This document shows positions 11,823 to 24,174 of a stretch of DNA of 64,000 nt, piece after piece. Each line of letters starts with the position of its first letter. Within the stretch, counting starts at the first letter, position 1. Position numbers and translations under genes: made by a program. Source of the stretch: Trogon surrucura (Eukaryota > Chordata > Aves > Trogoniformes > Trogonidae). The stretch covers positions 72,157,635-72,221,634 of the forward strand of contig CM036619.1 in NCBI GenBank assembly GCA_020746105.1. Direction: 5' to 3'. The notes under the pieces are model-generated. The model ran no database searches, was not told the DNA's origin, and saw only the letters and a program-made list of their open reading frames with translations.

Positions 11823-14800
11823 GTGAAGGTGCAGGAGTTTGGCCTCTGGCTTCTGTGTTGTAGGCATTCCAGGTTGAATAGATCAGAAGTGATTTAAGTG
11901 AAACTCCATAGCAGGAGTGGCAAAAGTTAACATCATCTGCCTTGGTGGAGTTGGCGCTTCACTATCCGGGGTATAGGGTCAAATTGCCAAAATACTTGAC
12001 TGTGATTGCATTTATTATGTTTCTTAAAACACATGTTAACAAAACAAGAGATTATAAAATATGAGAGCAAAATTCCTATGAGCTCAAAGTTTCTGGAAAA
12101 AAAATAAATGGGAAAAGAAAGGACCCTGGGAAATACTGAATTGCTACTTTCTACTACAGGATAATTTTGTTGTTGTTATTGTTTAAAAAGACAGAGACAA
12201 GCTTTGGACAGACATACTTTCTAAAGACTTGAGACATTATAGATATTTGACTTTAAATACTAAGTAGTAGTTCCATACGCCATGTCTTCTTTTCCAAAGA
12301 TATATCTTTAAAACTAGTACTTTCTTATGACTTGCTTATTAAACCTATGTTAGTATTGAAATTTAAAAGCTGTAACACAATGTAGTATGAGTCTGAACAG
12401 TGTCAAAATTTTAGATTACAGGTTTTAGTACATGTGAGTACAAGTGACTGTGTGAATTTATGGTGTTTTTTTCTTCTTAATAGAATGCATTGCTCAAGAC
12501 TGTGTAACAGTTTTATTTTAATTAAAATAATTCTTGCTGTAACTCAAAACTTATAAGGTGAAAACAAAAGCTAACAGCTTATGGTTACTGCCTTGTGTTG
12601 TTAAGCTTTATGAATTCAAACATGCCGTGTACAGATATTCAGAAAAATTGCATATAAGTAGGTGCAATCAATTTTGGTTAAGATTGATTTTATGTATCCA
12701 TGTCAAGCTAGATTTGAAAATGTACTAAGCAGCAGGAATATCTAACTTTAAAAATAACCTAATTATTAAAAACAAATGTAAATCTCTGAACACTGTGATA
12801 AAGATCTGTTACTTTACACATAATCTCCATAGCCCTTCTACCACATGTGGTAAGTGTAAACTTGCAAAAGGAGTTACACTGTTTGAATTCCTGTAGGATT
12901 GTTGTTTTGATAGGTCTTCCATAGCTTTTTGATATTGTGGAATAGGCAAACATTCTGTTGGAGAAAAGGAATGAAAGAATTTAATTTAAAATAGAATAGA
13001 GTAAAAAAATTGAAGTAGTGAAAGTAACGTAAGTAATTATCTATAACTGCACTGTATCTTTTCTTTCGTTTCAAAAGATGCATGCCTGCATATAGGTTGT
13101 ATGTTAATGGCCTGAATGATTGTTGGGTAGGGATGTGTTCTTGCCAGGCTCCTCTTAGAACATCTGCACCTGGTGACTGGCAGATGATCTCATTTATGTA
13201 CCTGTACCTAAATTGATGCTGCACTCATGTTTGATACTAGAATTTCTAAGTGTTTTGAGAATTATATAGTACTTGAATAAGTTGGGTTATTCAGAAATTG
13301 GTTTGTTGCCTGGGGCTGTTTGTTGCCTGTTACTGCTGTAGGTCATTCTGAGCTATGATGTAATACAGCAACAATTCAGAGAATGAACACATAAATGTAC
13401 TCAGTACTACTAATGTCTCCCACCCCCAAATCCTCCTAAGTTGAGAGCCAGTAGGTATTGTCTAGAAAGGATTACTATTTGGGGAAGTTCATAAACACCT
13501 TACTACTGTTGTTCTGGTATCTCTAGTCTTACGTGAGTGTTGCAGAATCAAATTTTTATCTGTCAACAGCAAATAACATTACTATAAATTTCAGTAAGTT
13601 TTTTCTAGCCAATAGTTGTCTTAGGAGCTCAGTGAATCTCCACTATTTTGGTTCATTTAGCTATATACTACTTCTCCAGGTATCCTTCTAATATAAAAAA
13701 TTTTCAATCTTTAATTCTTGCAGAATGATGCGGTAGTGATCCTCTGACAGAGTACAGTGTGCAGCCTGTGAAACTCCTTGCTAGTACAATGTATGATTTC
13801 AATATTGCTGTAACGGTGTCACGAGTTCTTGCAAGGAGTGAGGTGAGGATTTTTTGTAAGCTGGTGCTGTTTGCAAGTCTGGGTACGTGAGTGAGGAGAA
13901 CAGGCAATCCTCTGTGCACCCAGGTTTCTTCTCATTAGCTGACATGGATGAGAAAATTGGGTTTTGAAGGAGGTGTAATATGCTGACAGGCATCGCTGAG
14001 CATAGCTAACAAGAAATTTGTTTCCTCCTTTAAATCCTTTTTCTTCTGCTTCCCTAAGATAGTGAATCACAGAGGGATTGGTCCAGGAAAGCAAACCTAA
14101 GATTCTCAGGTAGCTTTCCCACTTAATGTAATCTGTGTTTTCTGGAAAAAAAAGTTTTACTGCGTGAACGATGGGAACTCAAGAGACTTTTTACTATTGA
14201 TGTAATGTAGTTAAATGCAAAGCTGCCCTCTCAAAAAGTAAGCCTGTAATCCTTTTTTCTTTAATAAGTACAGTCTAGTAGAAACTGTTACTTGTCTGTT
14301 TTAAGCTTTCATGCATTTTAGAAGCCATTTCTCTGCTTACAAGTGGTTAGGTACAGATGGAGGTTGGGCAGGAAGGCGTTGCAGCAGCTGCTGCTCAGCC
14401 AAAATCAAGCCCATCTCACTGCATGCAGCAGCTATTCTCCACAGCAGTAATGGCACTCGCTGTAGTCTTTTCTCATTAGCCAGCAGTTTTTCTTGCAGTC
14501 ATGCGTCACTGAAAGATACCTTTTCCCAGATCATTTCCTCTTAAGTTTTCAGAAAAGTCAATACAGCACATGCAGGTCTGGTCATTCTGTTCTGTGGACT
14601 CCGCCATTTCATTTCTAGTGCTGGCCTTTCATCACTTTCTCCAGCCTAAAATATTAGGACTGGATTGTCCAAGTGAGGCTTCACGAGGTGGCAGTGCCAG
14701 TCAAACCAGCTTGCTGTGAGGAGAGTGCCTTGCTTTTCATGGCAGGTGTCAAGGCTTCATTTACCCTCACTTGTTGGTTGTTCGTCTGTGTCAACTGATT

Positions 14801-15188
14801 CGACTTACTGAACTTTTCAGGACCATTTGTCCTGTGGGCTGGCTCTCAACTGGTTCAGTTAGCACCTGTGTCAGCACAAGAGGTGCAGCAGAAATCTGAA
14901 ACAGAGCAAGGGGAAGCTGCCCATTTCTGCAGCAGGACCAGCTGCAAAGCATTAGGCTGACATACCACAGCTGCCTCCCCTTAACTTTCTCCTAACTACT
15001 AGTTAATGGTAAACTGGCAGTTGTAGAATTTCTTGGTATCCTTAATCTAAAGATGAAGCATAGATACTTGCAGGCTATGGGGTTTCCTCATGCTGCGTGT
15101 GAGTCTGGTTTCCAGCTCCTACATGCACCCCCCTGCTCCTTGTCCAGTGTGCATCCTTGTCATTCTGCAGCCTCTTGCATCCAGAAAA

Positions 15189-15228
15189 ACATCCTGAAAA
15201 AAACATCCCGAAAGACATCTTGAAAAGC
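15189..15228 (+). repeat. Three-unit imperfect tandem microrepeat
   Basis: Three successive units of the form ACATCCTGAAAAAA, ACATCCCGAAAG and ACATCTTGAAAAG. About 13 bp per unit with a few differences. Confidence 0.75.
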
Positions 15229-16540
15229 GGCTCAAATGAGCTCCATCTAACTCTTACAGAATTTCTTTTTGATCAGAAGATTGCCCCAGAAGGTATCTTG
15301 TGTTGCACTGGGGCTAAGTATACAGCACTGAAAAGACTGCATTGCAGAATTACCTGAGCCATCTAGACAGACAGATGTGTTATCCTGAAAACTGCGTCAG
15401 TAGGCCTGATTTCTAATTGCTGCATGCACTTGTCTCTAGCCAAGCATGGTAAGTCAAGATCCAGTATGTACAGACTAGAAACAGATAATGGTTTTATTTG
15501 TGGTTGAAAAGGAGGACAGAGAAGGGACTGAGTGCATGTCTTGCAATGTAGCTAAGCCTACGTTCAAACTATGTACTAAATGATTTCATGTGTTCTTGTT
15601 TTCAGGTAGTATTCCCTGTTGGCTTTAATTGGGAATGCAGATAACATACATATTGAAACTGGCTTTAAGTTGTTATTGCTTATCAAAGTTTATAATACTA
15701 AATGAAAACAAGTTATATGATTTTTAAACAGAAGGCTAGTTTTAGAAGAGTTTTCAGACTGTCTCTCTGAAAATGATCAGAAATTTATAATCATGATGAA
15801 AACATGCTTCTTTTTTTTTTTTTTTCCCAAAGGAATTTAGCATAAATTTATTGCCATACATTGAACTTGGCAAGCAAATCTTCAGCTCTTTTGAGATTTT
15901 GAGGATGGCAGAGCTGTTGCAGCACAGGTGATGGAAAGCTTAAATGAGGTGGCAGAGACAATTAAACTGAAGGAGGAGTATTCTACTGATAGACATCATT
16001 ATATGAATGTTTTTGTAAAGGTATAATATCTATATTACTGATTACAGTAGTCAGGTACTAGATACTAGGCTTCAGGAATAGTGACAGCACAGGCAAGTAC
16101 TGAGCATAATTTTACATTTATACAAAAGAACTGGTGGTGGTGTGATTGGATGATTTGATGTGGGTTTTTTTGCCGTATCAATTATTTTATTTTTGAGTAC
16201 AATTGTAAGCATATATGTGGAAAAAAACAAAACAACCCACACGTGATCGTCCCACAGCAAACAGCAAGCTGTGTGAGAGAATCATCAGGGAGGTCCAGGC
16301 TGTTGAGGTAAATAGGATATGGGGGGTGAAGTTGGGGAAAAAAAATTAAATATTGCATGATCAAGTAAAGACAACAGTAGCAAGGACTGCTAAATACTGT
16401 TTCTGATTTTTGTTCTTATTTTTTAATGAACCAAACCCAAATATTTGAAAGAATAACTAGTGGGCATGATTGTCTTCCTCATGATGCAAATACCTGCAGA
16501 GTCTGGTGTAATTGTCTCCTGGGAGGAAGATTTGATCTAA

Positions 16541-16625
16541 TTCCTGGGTTTTGGGGTTTTTTGGTTGGTTTTGAGGTGGGGTTTTTTTGTAGTTGTTTTG
16601 GTTTGATTTGTTTTGGGGTTTTTTA
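16541..16625 (+). repeat. G/T-rich low-complexity run
   Basis: About 85 bases with nearly no C or A on the + strand, mixing GGTTTT, TTGGTT and a run of T. It lies inside the 8.1-kb GALNT1 intron. Confidence 0.8.
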
Positions 16626-18047
16626 GCTGAGCCTTTAAAAACAAATACAAAAACACCAGAAGGTATGTATCACGGTTGTGTGTATGCAAATTTTACTTAT
16701 CTGTAGAGGAAATAATGGTTTAGATATGTACTTAATTTTTGTCCTTTGCAGTTTTCCTAGCTTACTTCCTTTTTATTTTATTTTTTTTTTCCCAAATAGA
16801 ACTGTTACCCATAAGTAACTGCAGCTGCACTGCATAGTGCAAATGAGTAGAAACACTCAAGCTAGTTTTGAGTAATGTAGATAAGGTCCGTGAAACCTAG
16901 GAAACAGTAATTCAGCCTTGTTAGGGGACACCCGTAAGGCAACTATACGAGTTCTGCAATTCAGTCCATCTGCTAACCTGATGCTATGCTATCTGTAGTT
17001 TATATGCCACGATACGGTTTGGTGTGGACCTGACTTCAGAGGGGATTTAAGAAAAATCTTTTAGACTAAAAATGGTTAAACGGAGTACAATACATGCGTT
17101 TTCTCTCAGTGCAATAGAGGGAAAAGCAACTGGCATTTTTCTTTCTGCGTGATGACATTTAAAACTACTTTAAGAAAAGGCACACTTGTATGCTATTAAG
17201 TATCACTTTGCGTTTAATTCTGCATGGTTGTGACTTTAATTCTTACTGCCATTCAGTGATGTGACAAAGCCTTCAGTGTCGTTTTCTGAAGGTCAGTGTA
17301 GCAAACTGATAAATGAGTTTTGGTTATCATAAGGTTGTTATGACACTGATGTGATAAATGTTACATCCATCAACTGCTTTTTCATTACTGAAAAATGATT
17401 AACTCCCTACTTAGCTGTGCTCGGAACGGCCTTTCTCATTGTATTTCATCATATTTTGAAAGAGTGCTCCTTTAGGTATAGAGCAAATATTTGCTTTGGT
17501 GAAGAGAGGACAATGCTTAGGGTTGTGTTTTTCCTCTTTTTTTGTCGTGCGTTTTGGTTTGAGGACTTCTTTTGTGACTGGAAAGCCTGGACTGAAGTCT
17601 TCTGGGACTCTATTCCAAAAAAAATTTTTAATTTCATTCACACTATTCATAAAGATTTCATTAAAAAACATGCTTTCCTTTCCTTTCATTCCCTTACCAC
17701 TATAGTTCACCAGCATCCTAGTTAAAAAGTTGTAATAAATAAATTAAAAAAAAAAAATCCTAGCTATCTGGAGTATTGAAATTACTAATGTTTTTACTGA
17801 TACCTACAAACATTTAAGCTGAAATTATGCAGTTATCCATCTTAATTGAATTGAAATACACCATCTGCTGGTGGGTTGATTTACTAACATAATATGCCAA
17901 TTTAGGAGTGTCTCAAACTCTGTTTCAAAAGGTCATCAATTTTAGAGGAAATTCACAGTCCTCTAAGTGAAAGGATTTCTGAAAATGGTACGCAGCTGGA
18001 GCTCTGTGGTGTGGTGGCTGGTTGAGCTGTATTTGAGCTGTCTTTGG

Positions 18048-18110
18048 GGGGAATTTAAATTGCTAGGACTTGTTTTTGTTCTTTTTTGGTTTTTTTTTTT
18101 TTTTGGTAGT
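18048..18110 (+). repeat. T/G-rich low-complexity run
   Basis: T-rich run with scattered GG and GGG on the + strand, including more than 15 consecutive T. Same type as the run at 16541. Confidence 0.75.
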
Positions 18111-19041
18111 GTATTACTTTTGACCTGTGTTGTATGGAGTGTTGTGTGGAAAATACAAAAAGAACGTGAAACCTGAAAAATAGAAATTATCCTACCCTGA
18201 ATTAATTAATATTACTGGAATATTAATGACAATTGTGCTTAATTCTGGTGAGGCAGAAATGCATATGGAACATGCACACCTTCCTTAACCCATCTGCAGA
18301 TGTTACTTGCACAAATTCCTTTTCAGAAGGACTTAAAACAACCATAAAGAGTGGGAAGATACAGGAAGAAAAAGCACTTTGATAAATGAGGCACAAAGGA
18401 GAAAAAAGGCGAGCAAAACACCACAAAAAATGATAAGAGGCCTAATGGTGAACATACTTCCTGCAAATGCTGCAGTTATATTGAACAAATACTGAATTAT
18501 TAAAGGATTAGTTCCCTGTATGAAGGCTGCTTTCTGCCTGTTTCTTTGTGCAGTTAAATAGATGGTGCAGGGTCTGGCAGGTGGTACTGGGCTTACAGAA
18601 TTAAATTAAAATGGAATTCTCCTTGCTCCACAGAAGGAGACTGTTACGTTATGCTGCATAGATAGGCACCCCAGTTGCCGTTGGGGGTAGAATGGCATTA
18701 GTCACTATAACGGTTTCAGCCTTTGTCCTCTGATAATTTAGTAAGCAACTGCATTCAAATGGTTCCATGAACCACATATGAGAAATTGTCATGTGCAGCA
18801 CAGATATAGTGATTCCATCTTTTGTACAATTATCTGGAAAAAGGTGTCACAAGTAGTGGCTGAAGTGTCCTCTCTGAGAATATAAACTACATAATGCTGT
18901 TATTTAAAAAAAAAAAGGAAAAAAGAAAAAAAAGAAAATTCTGTGTGTAGAGATGAATTTCTAAAGCAAAAAATCTTTCATGCAGGCTGTATACTATAGG
19001 GGTATAATTATATAACATTTATTAAAACTTCGTTTCTGCAG

Positions 19042-19181
19042 GGGTTACTAAGGTTGATTATGGGGACATATCATCACGACTTGGACTAAGACGCAAGCTC
19101 CACTGCAAGCCTTTCTCCTGGTACCTGGAGAATGTTTATCCTGATTCCCAAATTCCACGCCACTACTTTTCTCTAGGAGAG
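19042..19181 (+). CDS. GALNT1: GALNT1 coding exon: linker to lectin domain
   Basis: 140 bp, giving two bases of Gly387 and then V388 to E433. It starts [12 protein letters not shown] and includes [20 protein letters not shown], the segment joining the catalytic domain to the C-terminal ricin-type lectin domain, with the conserved FSWYL core. Relative to my memory of human GALNT1 there are a few mild changes (V/L, H/R, Q/H, I/V). Acceptor ctgcag|GG ends at 19041 and donor GAG|GTAAGA starts at 19182. The exon ends on a codon boundary. Confidence 0.95.
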
Positions 19182-19439
19182 GTAAGATTTTACCCTATGT
19201 ATTTATATACCCTATGTAAAGTATGTTGTACAGTAAGCTGTTTGTATTCTGAACTGAGTAGAGTAAACAAGTTATTTCCAGCAAGGTTCAAGTATCTTGC
19301 ACTTGTGTTCCTGTCATCTGTAAAACAATACATCTGGCCTCTCACTGGGGCAGAAAACTGAACTTTGGTATACAGTGCTGGAATTTCAAAGTTTTCCCTT
19401 TTTTACCACAGTATTAAATGTCACATAGAGTGTCTACGT

Positions 19440-19790
19440 CTATGACCTCCTCATGCTCTACAGTTACTTGAAAGGACATTGTAGAGAGGTTGGTGCTGGT
19501 CTCTTCTCACAGGTAATTAGGGACAGAACGAGGGGGAATGGTTTCAAGTTGAAACAGGGCAAGTTTAGGCTGGACATTAGGAAGAAATTCTTCACAGAAA
19601 GAGTGGTCAGACACTGGAACAGACTGCCTAGGGAGGTGGTTGAGTCGCCATCCCTGGGTGTGTTTAAGTGTCGCTTAGATGTGGTGTTGGGTGATATGGC
19701 TTAGGGGTGAACTTGTAGTGTAGGGTAAATGGTTGGACTCAATGATCCCAAGGGTCTTTTCCAGCCTGAACTGTTCTATGATTCTATGAA
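19440..19790 (+). mobile_element. CR1 LINE 3' fragment, sense
   Basis: The pol C-terminal end is still open at 19453-19704, with [27 protein letters not shown] and [21 protein letters not shown] non-coding tail follows and ends GTTCTATGATTCTATGA at about 19772-19788. The tail (AGATGTGGTGTTGGGTGATA) matches that of the younger antisense copy at 29733-29874, so the two belong to one subfamily. It is about 350 bp and 5'-truncated. Confidence 0.92.
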
Positions 19791-19975
19791 ATATTTCTTT
19801 ATAAACGTATAGTTATGGATAGCTTTCTGTAAAACATTCTGTGTAGAGTAGGAGCACAGTTGACCCAAGTCAAGCAAGGGCTTTGCCTAAAAACTGCTCT
19901 GATCTTTACTCCCAGAACCTTCATCAGGGACCCACAAGTTCCAGTGATCCCTAAGCTTTGGTGGGCATTTCTGAT

Positions 19976-19995
19976 ATTTATTTATTTATTTAAAG
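19976..19995. repeat. (TTTA)n microrepeat
   Basis: Consecutive TTTA units within ATATTTATTTATTTATTTAA. Short and simple. Confidence 0.8.
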
Positions 19996-20623
19996 TGACT
20001 GCAGAGGTAGTACAGATGATCCTGTCCTAAGTAGGCCGGTACCTACTCTCCCCTACAAGCCATGTTGAGACAAATATTGAGCGTGTTGTAGGGCGTTTTT
20101 ATACTTCTTGTATTTGAAATAAACGCTTTTAACAAAATGAAGCAGGCATTTGTGCTGCTGCATGACTATCAGGAGACTTGATATTCATGCCTGCTTACTG
20201 TATAGTAATACAGGGATTAAGACTGTAACTCAAGAAGTGAGCAAATTGAACCCAGTCATCCATGATTTCAAAGGGAATTGTAGCCACTGTGCCTAGCAGA
20301 ATGCTTTATAACTTCTGAAGGTTTTAGGCTGGAGGCTCAATTGTGTCCTTCCTGTAGTAGCTGAGTCTTTAGCAGGAGGCATCCCCAAGATGGAAAGATC
20401 CTTGAAAGTCAGGAAAAAACAACATGGTTCTGTAACCTGGTAGCCTGAATGTTTGCTTGGGAGTTTGAGTCTCGGGCGGTCTCTTATTGTAGTACGATTC
20501 CTGTATTTTACATTTCATTCAGGTACCCTCTGGTGAGAGAACTGGTGCTGGTGTGGTATAATATGGACATAGTTCCCTTCCAAAAATAACAGCCTTTGGT
20601 GATATGCTCTTTTTCACTCCCAG

Positions 20624-20722
20624 ATAAGAAATGTGGAGACTAATCAGTGTCTGGATAACATGGCAAGAAAAGAAAATGAGAAGGTTGGAATATTTAACTG
20701 CCATGGAATGGGTGGCAATCAG
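20624..20722 (+). CDS. GALNT1: GALNT1 coding exon: lectin repeat alpha
   Basis: 99 bp, exactly 33 codons, I434 to Q466, phase 0 at both ends. It encodes the alpha repeat of the ricin B-type lectin domain that helps direct the enzyme to already glycosylated substrates. It has NQCLDNMA with the GalNAc-contacting Asp at 444, then [11 protein letters not shown] with the QxW-like end. Acceptor tcccag|A is at 20622-20623. The donor is CAG|GTGACA, a non-optimal GTGA site. Skipping this exon would keep the frame and delete one lectin repeat; the sequence alone does not show whether that happens. Confidence 0.95.
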
Positions 20723-21463
20723 GTGACAACTTTTTTAAAAATATTATCTTAATGTATTTGAACTGTTTGCAACACTCATTGGCACAATTCTTTGATTTTT
20801 TCCAACTTAAGTTGGAAAGTTTAGGAAACCCTCATTGACGATGATACCTGGAAGAGGAAATGCATGAGAAGATTTGTTGGTGGCTTCTCGCCTGTAGTGT
20901 TTTGAAGCCTCATTGCAATAGGTTTTAGATCAAATGTTCGAGTCAAAAATGGAATGAGGGGAAGAGAAAGCTGCTATAAGCTAGACTTCACCTTCTGTAG
21001 GTTCTCTGGAACTGTCTTCTGGTTAGACTTCTGATTGACATTGTTCCTTTAAAAAAAAACAAACATACCTGAACCTGAAAAGTTAGTTTCTTCCTCTGTG
21101 ACAGTTCTGGAATTTATTATACGTATCTGGTTTTGTTCTACTTTGTTAACAATTTTTGATGAATTGTTTTCCAATATACAGATCCCCTGTTTTGTGGATC
21201 CTCCTGTTCCTAAGCAGGAAGCAGTCAACGAGTGGAAAAAAAAAAAAAAAAAAGTAAATTTTGACTGAAGAGCTTGCTCATCTAGTTTATATTTACTCCC
21301 CTCCAAAAAAAAACCCAGTCTTTCTATTTGTGCTGAAGGGAAAAGAGCAAAACATTTTGTGGGTATTAATGAAGTAATGCATAAATGCTCCTCCTTCCCC
21401 ATGCCCCAGGAATCTTTCAGTTGAACTCTCTTTTCCAGTTCCTCTCATCCTTGTTCTTTCTAG
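20723..21463 (+). other. GALNT1: GALNT1 intron (0.7 kb)
   Basis: GT-AG intron with a weak donor (GTGACA) and acceptor ctttctag. It contains an A-run at about 21237-21253. No gene or named repeat. Confidence 0.9.
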
Positions 21464-21598
21464 GTTTTCTCATATACTGCCAACAAAGAAATTCGAACAG
21501 ATGATTTGTGTTTAGATGTATCCAAACTTAATGGACCAGTAACAATGCTCAAGTGCCACCACCTAAAAGGAAATCAGCTTTGGGAATATGATCCAGTG
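21464..21598 (+). CDS. GALNT1: GALNT1 coding exon: lectin repeat beta
   Basis: 135 bp, 45 codons, V467 to V511, phase 0 at both ends. It starts [14 protein letters not shown] and carries [17 protein letters not shown] and NQLWEYDPV: the CLD and QLW marks of the beta repeat, with Asp at 484. Acceptor ttctag|G ends at 21463 and donor GTG|GTAAGT starts at 21599, a consensus donor. Confidence 0.95.
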
Positions 21599-24027
21599 GT
21601 AAGTTTTTAAGGACTTGTGACATTAAAATGAGGCAACTTGGGTTTTTACATGAGCTTACAGAGCAACATATTCCAGTGTGGGACCACTGTTTTGACAGTC
21701 AAACCAGGGAATAAAGTCAAGATTTTTGTTCACTTTGTTACTAATTCATTGTGTAGTCACTTAGTGGGCATCTGTATTGATTTAATTACCTGGGGAGTTT
21801 TGGGGCAGCTTTTTAGAAGAACACTTTCAATGTGTGTTTGGATCTTTGGGAGAAAAATAGTCTGCTAGTGTAGTATTTTCTTACAATAAGATCACCAATG
21901 GAAAATATTCCAAGTATCTACTGGACCAGTAAAAGATGCTGACAGTCTTTTGACAAATGAAGCAACTGGTGTCTTATCTTGCGCAAGGTTAAAAGGAAAT
22001 ACTTTTTTAATTAAAAAAAAAAAATCAGTGTCCCAAAATTATAGAAATGTAAAATCTTCCCTGTATATGGTATGTTTAAGGTAGAGATGCTTTAAACAGC
22101 TTTATTTTAATCATTCTCTTTCTTGTGCACGATGTTCTAATTTATTTTGAAGTTCATAGATTGAACTGACAGATGTAGTATTGACTGTTGATCCATTCAT
22201 CATTAATTTAATTTTCAAGATTTGAAAACAATTTTGTAATTGAACTCTGACTTACATCATGGCTAGTTCTTGATATTGTTAATTGATAATTAGTCATTGC
22301 AGAAGACAATTGTGAGACAATTTATGGAAGACGAATCTTGCCAGTAATTTAGCTACTAAAAAGGCTTGCTATGGATTTTAGTATCTGAGGTATTAACACT
22401 ACCTACAACCTTTAAGACTGAAAGGAAATACGTATAAATGATTATTTTTTTTATTAGCATAGCAGTTACTATGGAAGATGGTGAATCTCTGCTAGGATTT
22501 CTACATGTTGCTATCAACTGCTGATAGGAGACTGAAGAAAGGTGTTGAAGGCTTTCAGGATTAAATGTTAACTGAAATAATTAAATTTGAGTCTTGGGAA
22601 CCATTCATTCTTGGTTTTAATGTAGTTTGCCTGACTTACGTAAGCAAGATGACTAATGTTAATACACTTAGTGATTCACCAAACACCAAGTGCTTTTTAT
22701 TTCATTTTTACCTTATCAATGGTAAGAACGTTGCATCTTTAGAAGTATAATTGAAATAGTCTGTCTTGCAGTAGTTTGCCACAGACTGTAAAACAGACTT
22801 CCCCTGTGTTGATCCTCAGCTATAAATTTAGTTGTATGTGTTCTTTCTATTCTGTCAATGGAAAATCCAGGTATAATCTTTAGAACTTAATTGAAAGCTG
22901 GCTAATAAAGCACAAAAATAAGTTCGAGAATACTTAACAAGAGCTCCTACCCACATAGCTGGATGATTTTTCTGTAGTTTTTTTCCTACCTCTGTGTAGG
23001 AGGCATGTAAGAAGTCCTTTTCTCCTAATGTCTACTAGGAAGAAAAAAAAAAGAGCAAAGTGAAGAAAAAAGCTTTGAGTTAGTTACTTGCCTGCCTCCA
23101 ACTCCTACATTCTTTAGCTGCTGTATGAGTGCAGGAGATTGATGTACTCAGGTTCTTGGGGGTTTTGGTTGGTTCGTTGTTTTGCTTTGGTTTTGTTTGA
23201 TTGGTTTTTGGGTGGTTGTTTTTTGGGTTTTTTTTTAATCCTTGCTGCTTATGCACGTAAGGCCTGCCTGTTCTGCCACTTTTCAGTCAGTCTAGTGTCC
23301 TGGTTGTGCTGCTGAGTGAGAGAAGAAACACTGGCAGTAGTGCCTGTCAGTACCGTAGACAAGTTGATGCACTGATGAGTATCCGTAGTGCGGTGGCAGG
23401 AAATGCAACTTCTGAAGATCTCTTCTCGATGAGGATAGTGCCAAGGTAGATGGAGCAGTGTATGGAAGATTGCATAAGTAAGATTAGTAGGTATTGGAAA
23501 AAAATATATGTGTATGTGAATTTATACATTTCGGTTTGTTGGGGTTTTTTTAAAAGAGTGTACTTTTTAAAAAAAGAACGTAGTACTAAAGGAACGTAGC
23601 GAAAGATCAGTTCTGTGTCCCCAACTGAGGAAAAAAGCATACTTCTGATTACATATTCAGTATGTTAATTCTGATCTATACTACTACTATAACTAATAAT
23701 TGAAGTTGTCTATCCTACCAAACTCAAATTTCTAACTTCTCGAAGACGTCTATCTCTATAGTCCGATTTAAAGAATGGTGGATATTGCTTGGTAAAGAAC
23801 ATCATTTAAAAGTTCAGACTATTCTATTTTTCACAGAGCAATGTTTTCAGTATCTACAACATCAAATAGCATATTTAAATTCTCTTTAAGACTGGGAGTC
23901 AGTAACCAACCAGCCTTGTCTAGTTCCTGCTTACCTATGGAAGAATTTTAATGGCCACTAGAAACTTTTTGGTTAGCTTATACCTGGTCAACCTGTCAAC
24001 CTAATTTCTTTTTGTTTTGTCTCCAAG
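21599..24027 (+). other. GALNT1: GALNT1 last intron (2.4 kb)
   Basis: GT-AG intron from GTAAGT to acceptor tccaag (the less common AAG acceptor) at 24027. It holds the G/T-rich run at 23155-23239. Small ORFs (22565-22750, 23347-23640 minus) show no domain. No CR1 recognised. Confidence 0.88.
23155..23239 (+). repeat. G/T-rich low-complexity run
   Basis: About 85 bases of GGTTTT, TTGGTT and TTTGGG mixtures with almost no A or C on the + strand, in the last GALNT1 intron. Confidence 0.8.
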
Positions 24028-24174
24028 AAATTAACCCTGTTGCATGTGAACAGTAACCAGTGCCTGGACAAAGCCACTGAAGAGGACAGCCAGGTACCCA
24101 GCATCAGAGACTGCAACGGCAGCCGCTCCCAGCAGTGGCTGCTTCGCAATGTCACCCTTCCAGAAATATTCTGA
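24028..24174 (+). CDS. GALNT1: GALNT1 last coding exon: lectin repeat gamma and stop
   Basis: 147 coding bases: K512 to F559 and TGA at 24172-24174. It contains [15 protein letters not shown] (Asp525 of the gamma repeat), [13 protein letters not shown] with the QQW mark, and the C-terminal NVTLPEIF, where Asn552 is in an N-glycosylation sequon. The C-terminus matches the end of human GALNT1 as I remember it. Acceptor ccaag|AAA ends at 24027. The exon continues into the 3'UTR. Confidence 0.95.
   Translation, partial: KLTLLHVNSNQCLDKATEEDSQVPSIRDCNGSRSQQWLLRNVTLPEIF

Larger units (their letters stand above)
10973..19041 (+). other. GALNT1: GALNT1 intron, longest in window (8.1 kb)
   Basis: GT-AG intron from GTAAGC to the acceptor ctgcag at 19036-19041. 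It holds an antisense CR1 at about 11317-11822, G/T-rich low-complexity runs at about 11167-11203, 16541-16625 and 18048-18110, a small 3-unit microrepeat near 15189-15228 and an A-rich run at 18906-18935. Small ORFs (for example 12874-13224 minus and the opposed pair at 17411-17725) show no domain. No alternative GALNT1 exon was recognised. Confidence 0.88.
19182..20623 (+). other. GALNT1: GALNT1 intron (1.4 kb) with a CR1 fragment
   Basis: GT-AG intron from GTAAGA to acceptor tcccag at 20623. A sense CR1 3' fragment lies at about 19440-19790, and a (TTTA)n microrepeat at about 19976-19995. The rest is unique sequence. Confidence 0.9.

Noticed and set aside
15296-15307. TCTTGTGTTGCA, a 12-base match to part of miR-187-3p
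   Set aside because: The mature sequence does not continue on either side and no complementary arm is nearby. In human MIR187 lies downstream of GALNT1, not in its intron, so this is chance.
17411-17725. Opposed ORFs of about 100 codons on both strands
   Set aside because: Intronic, AT-rich, low-complexity translations (F/K-rich), no domain and no splice logic.
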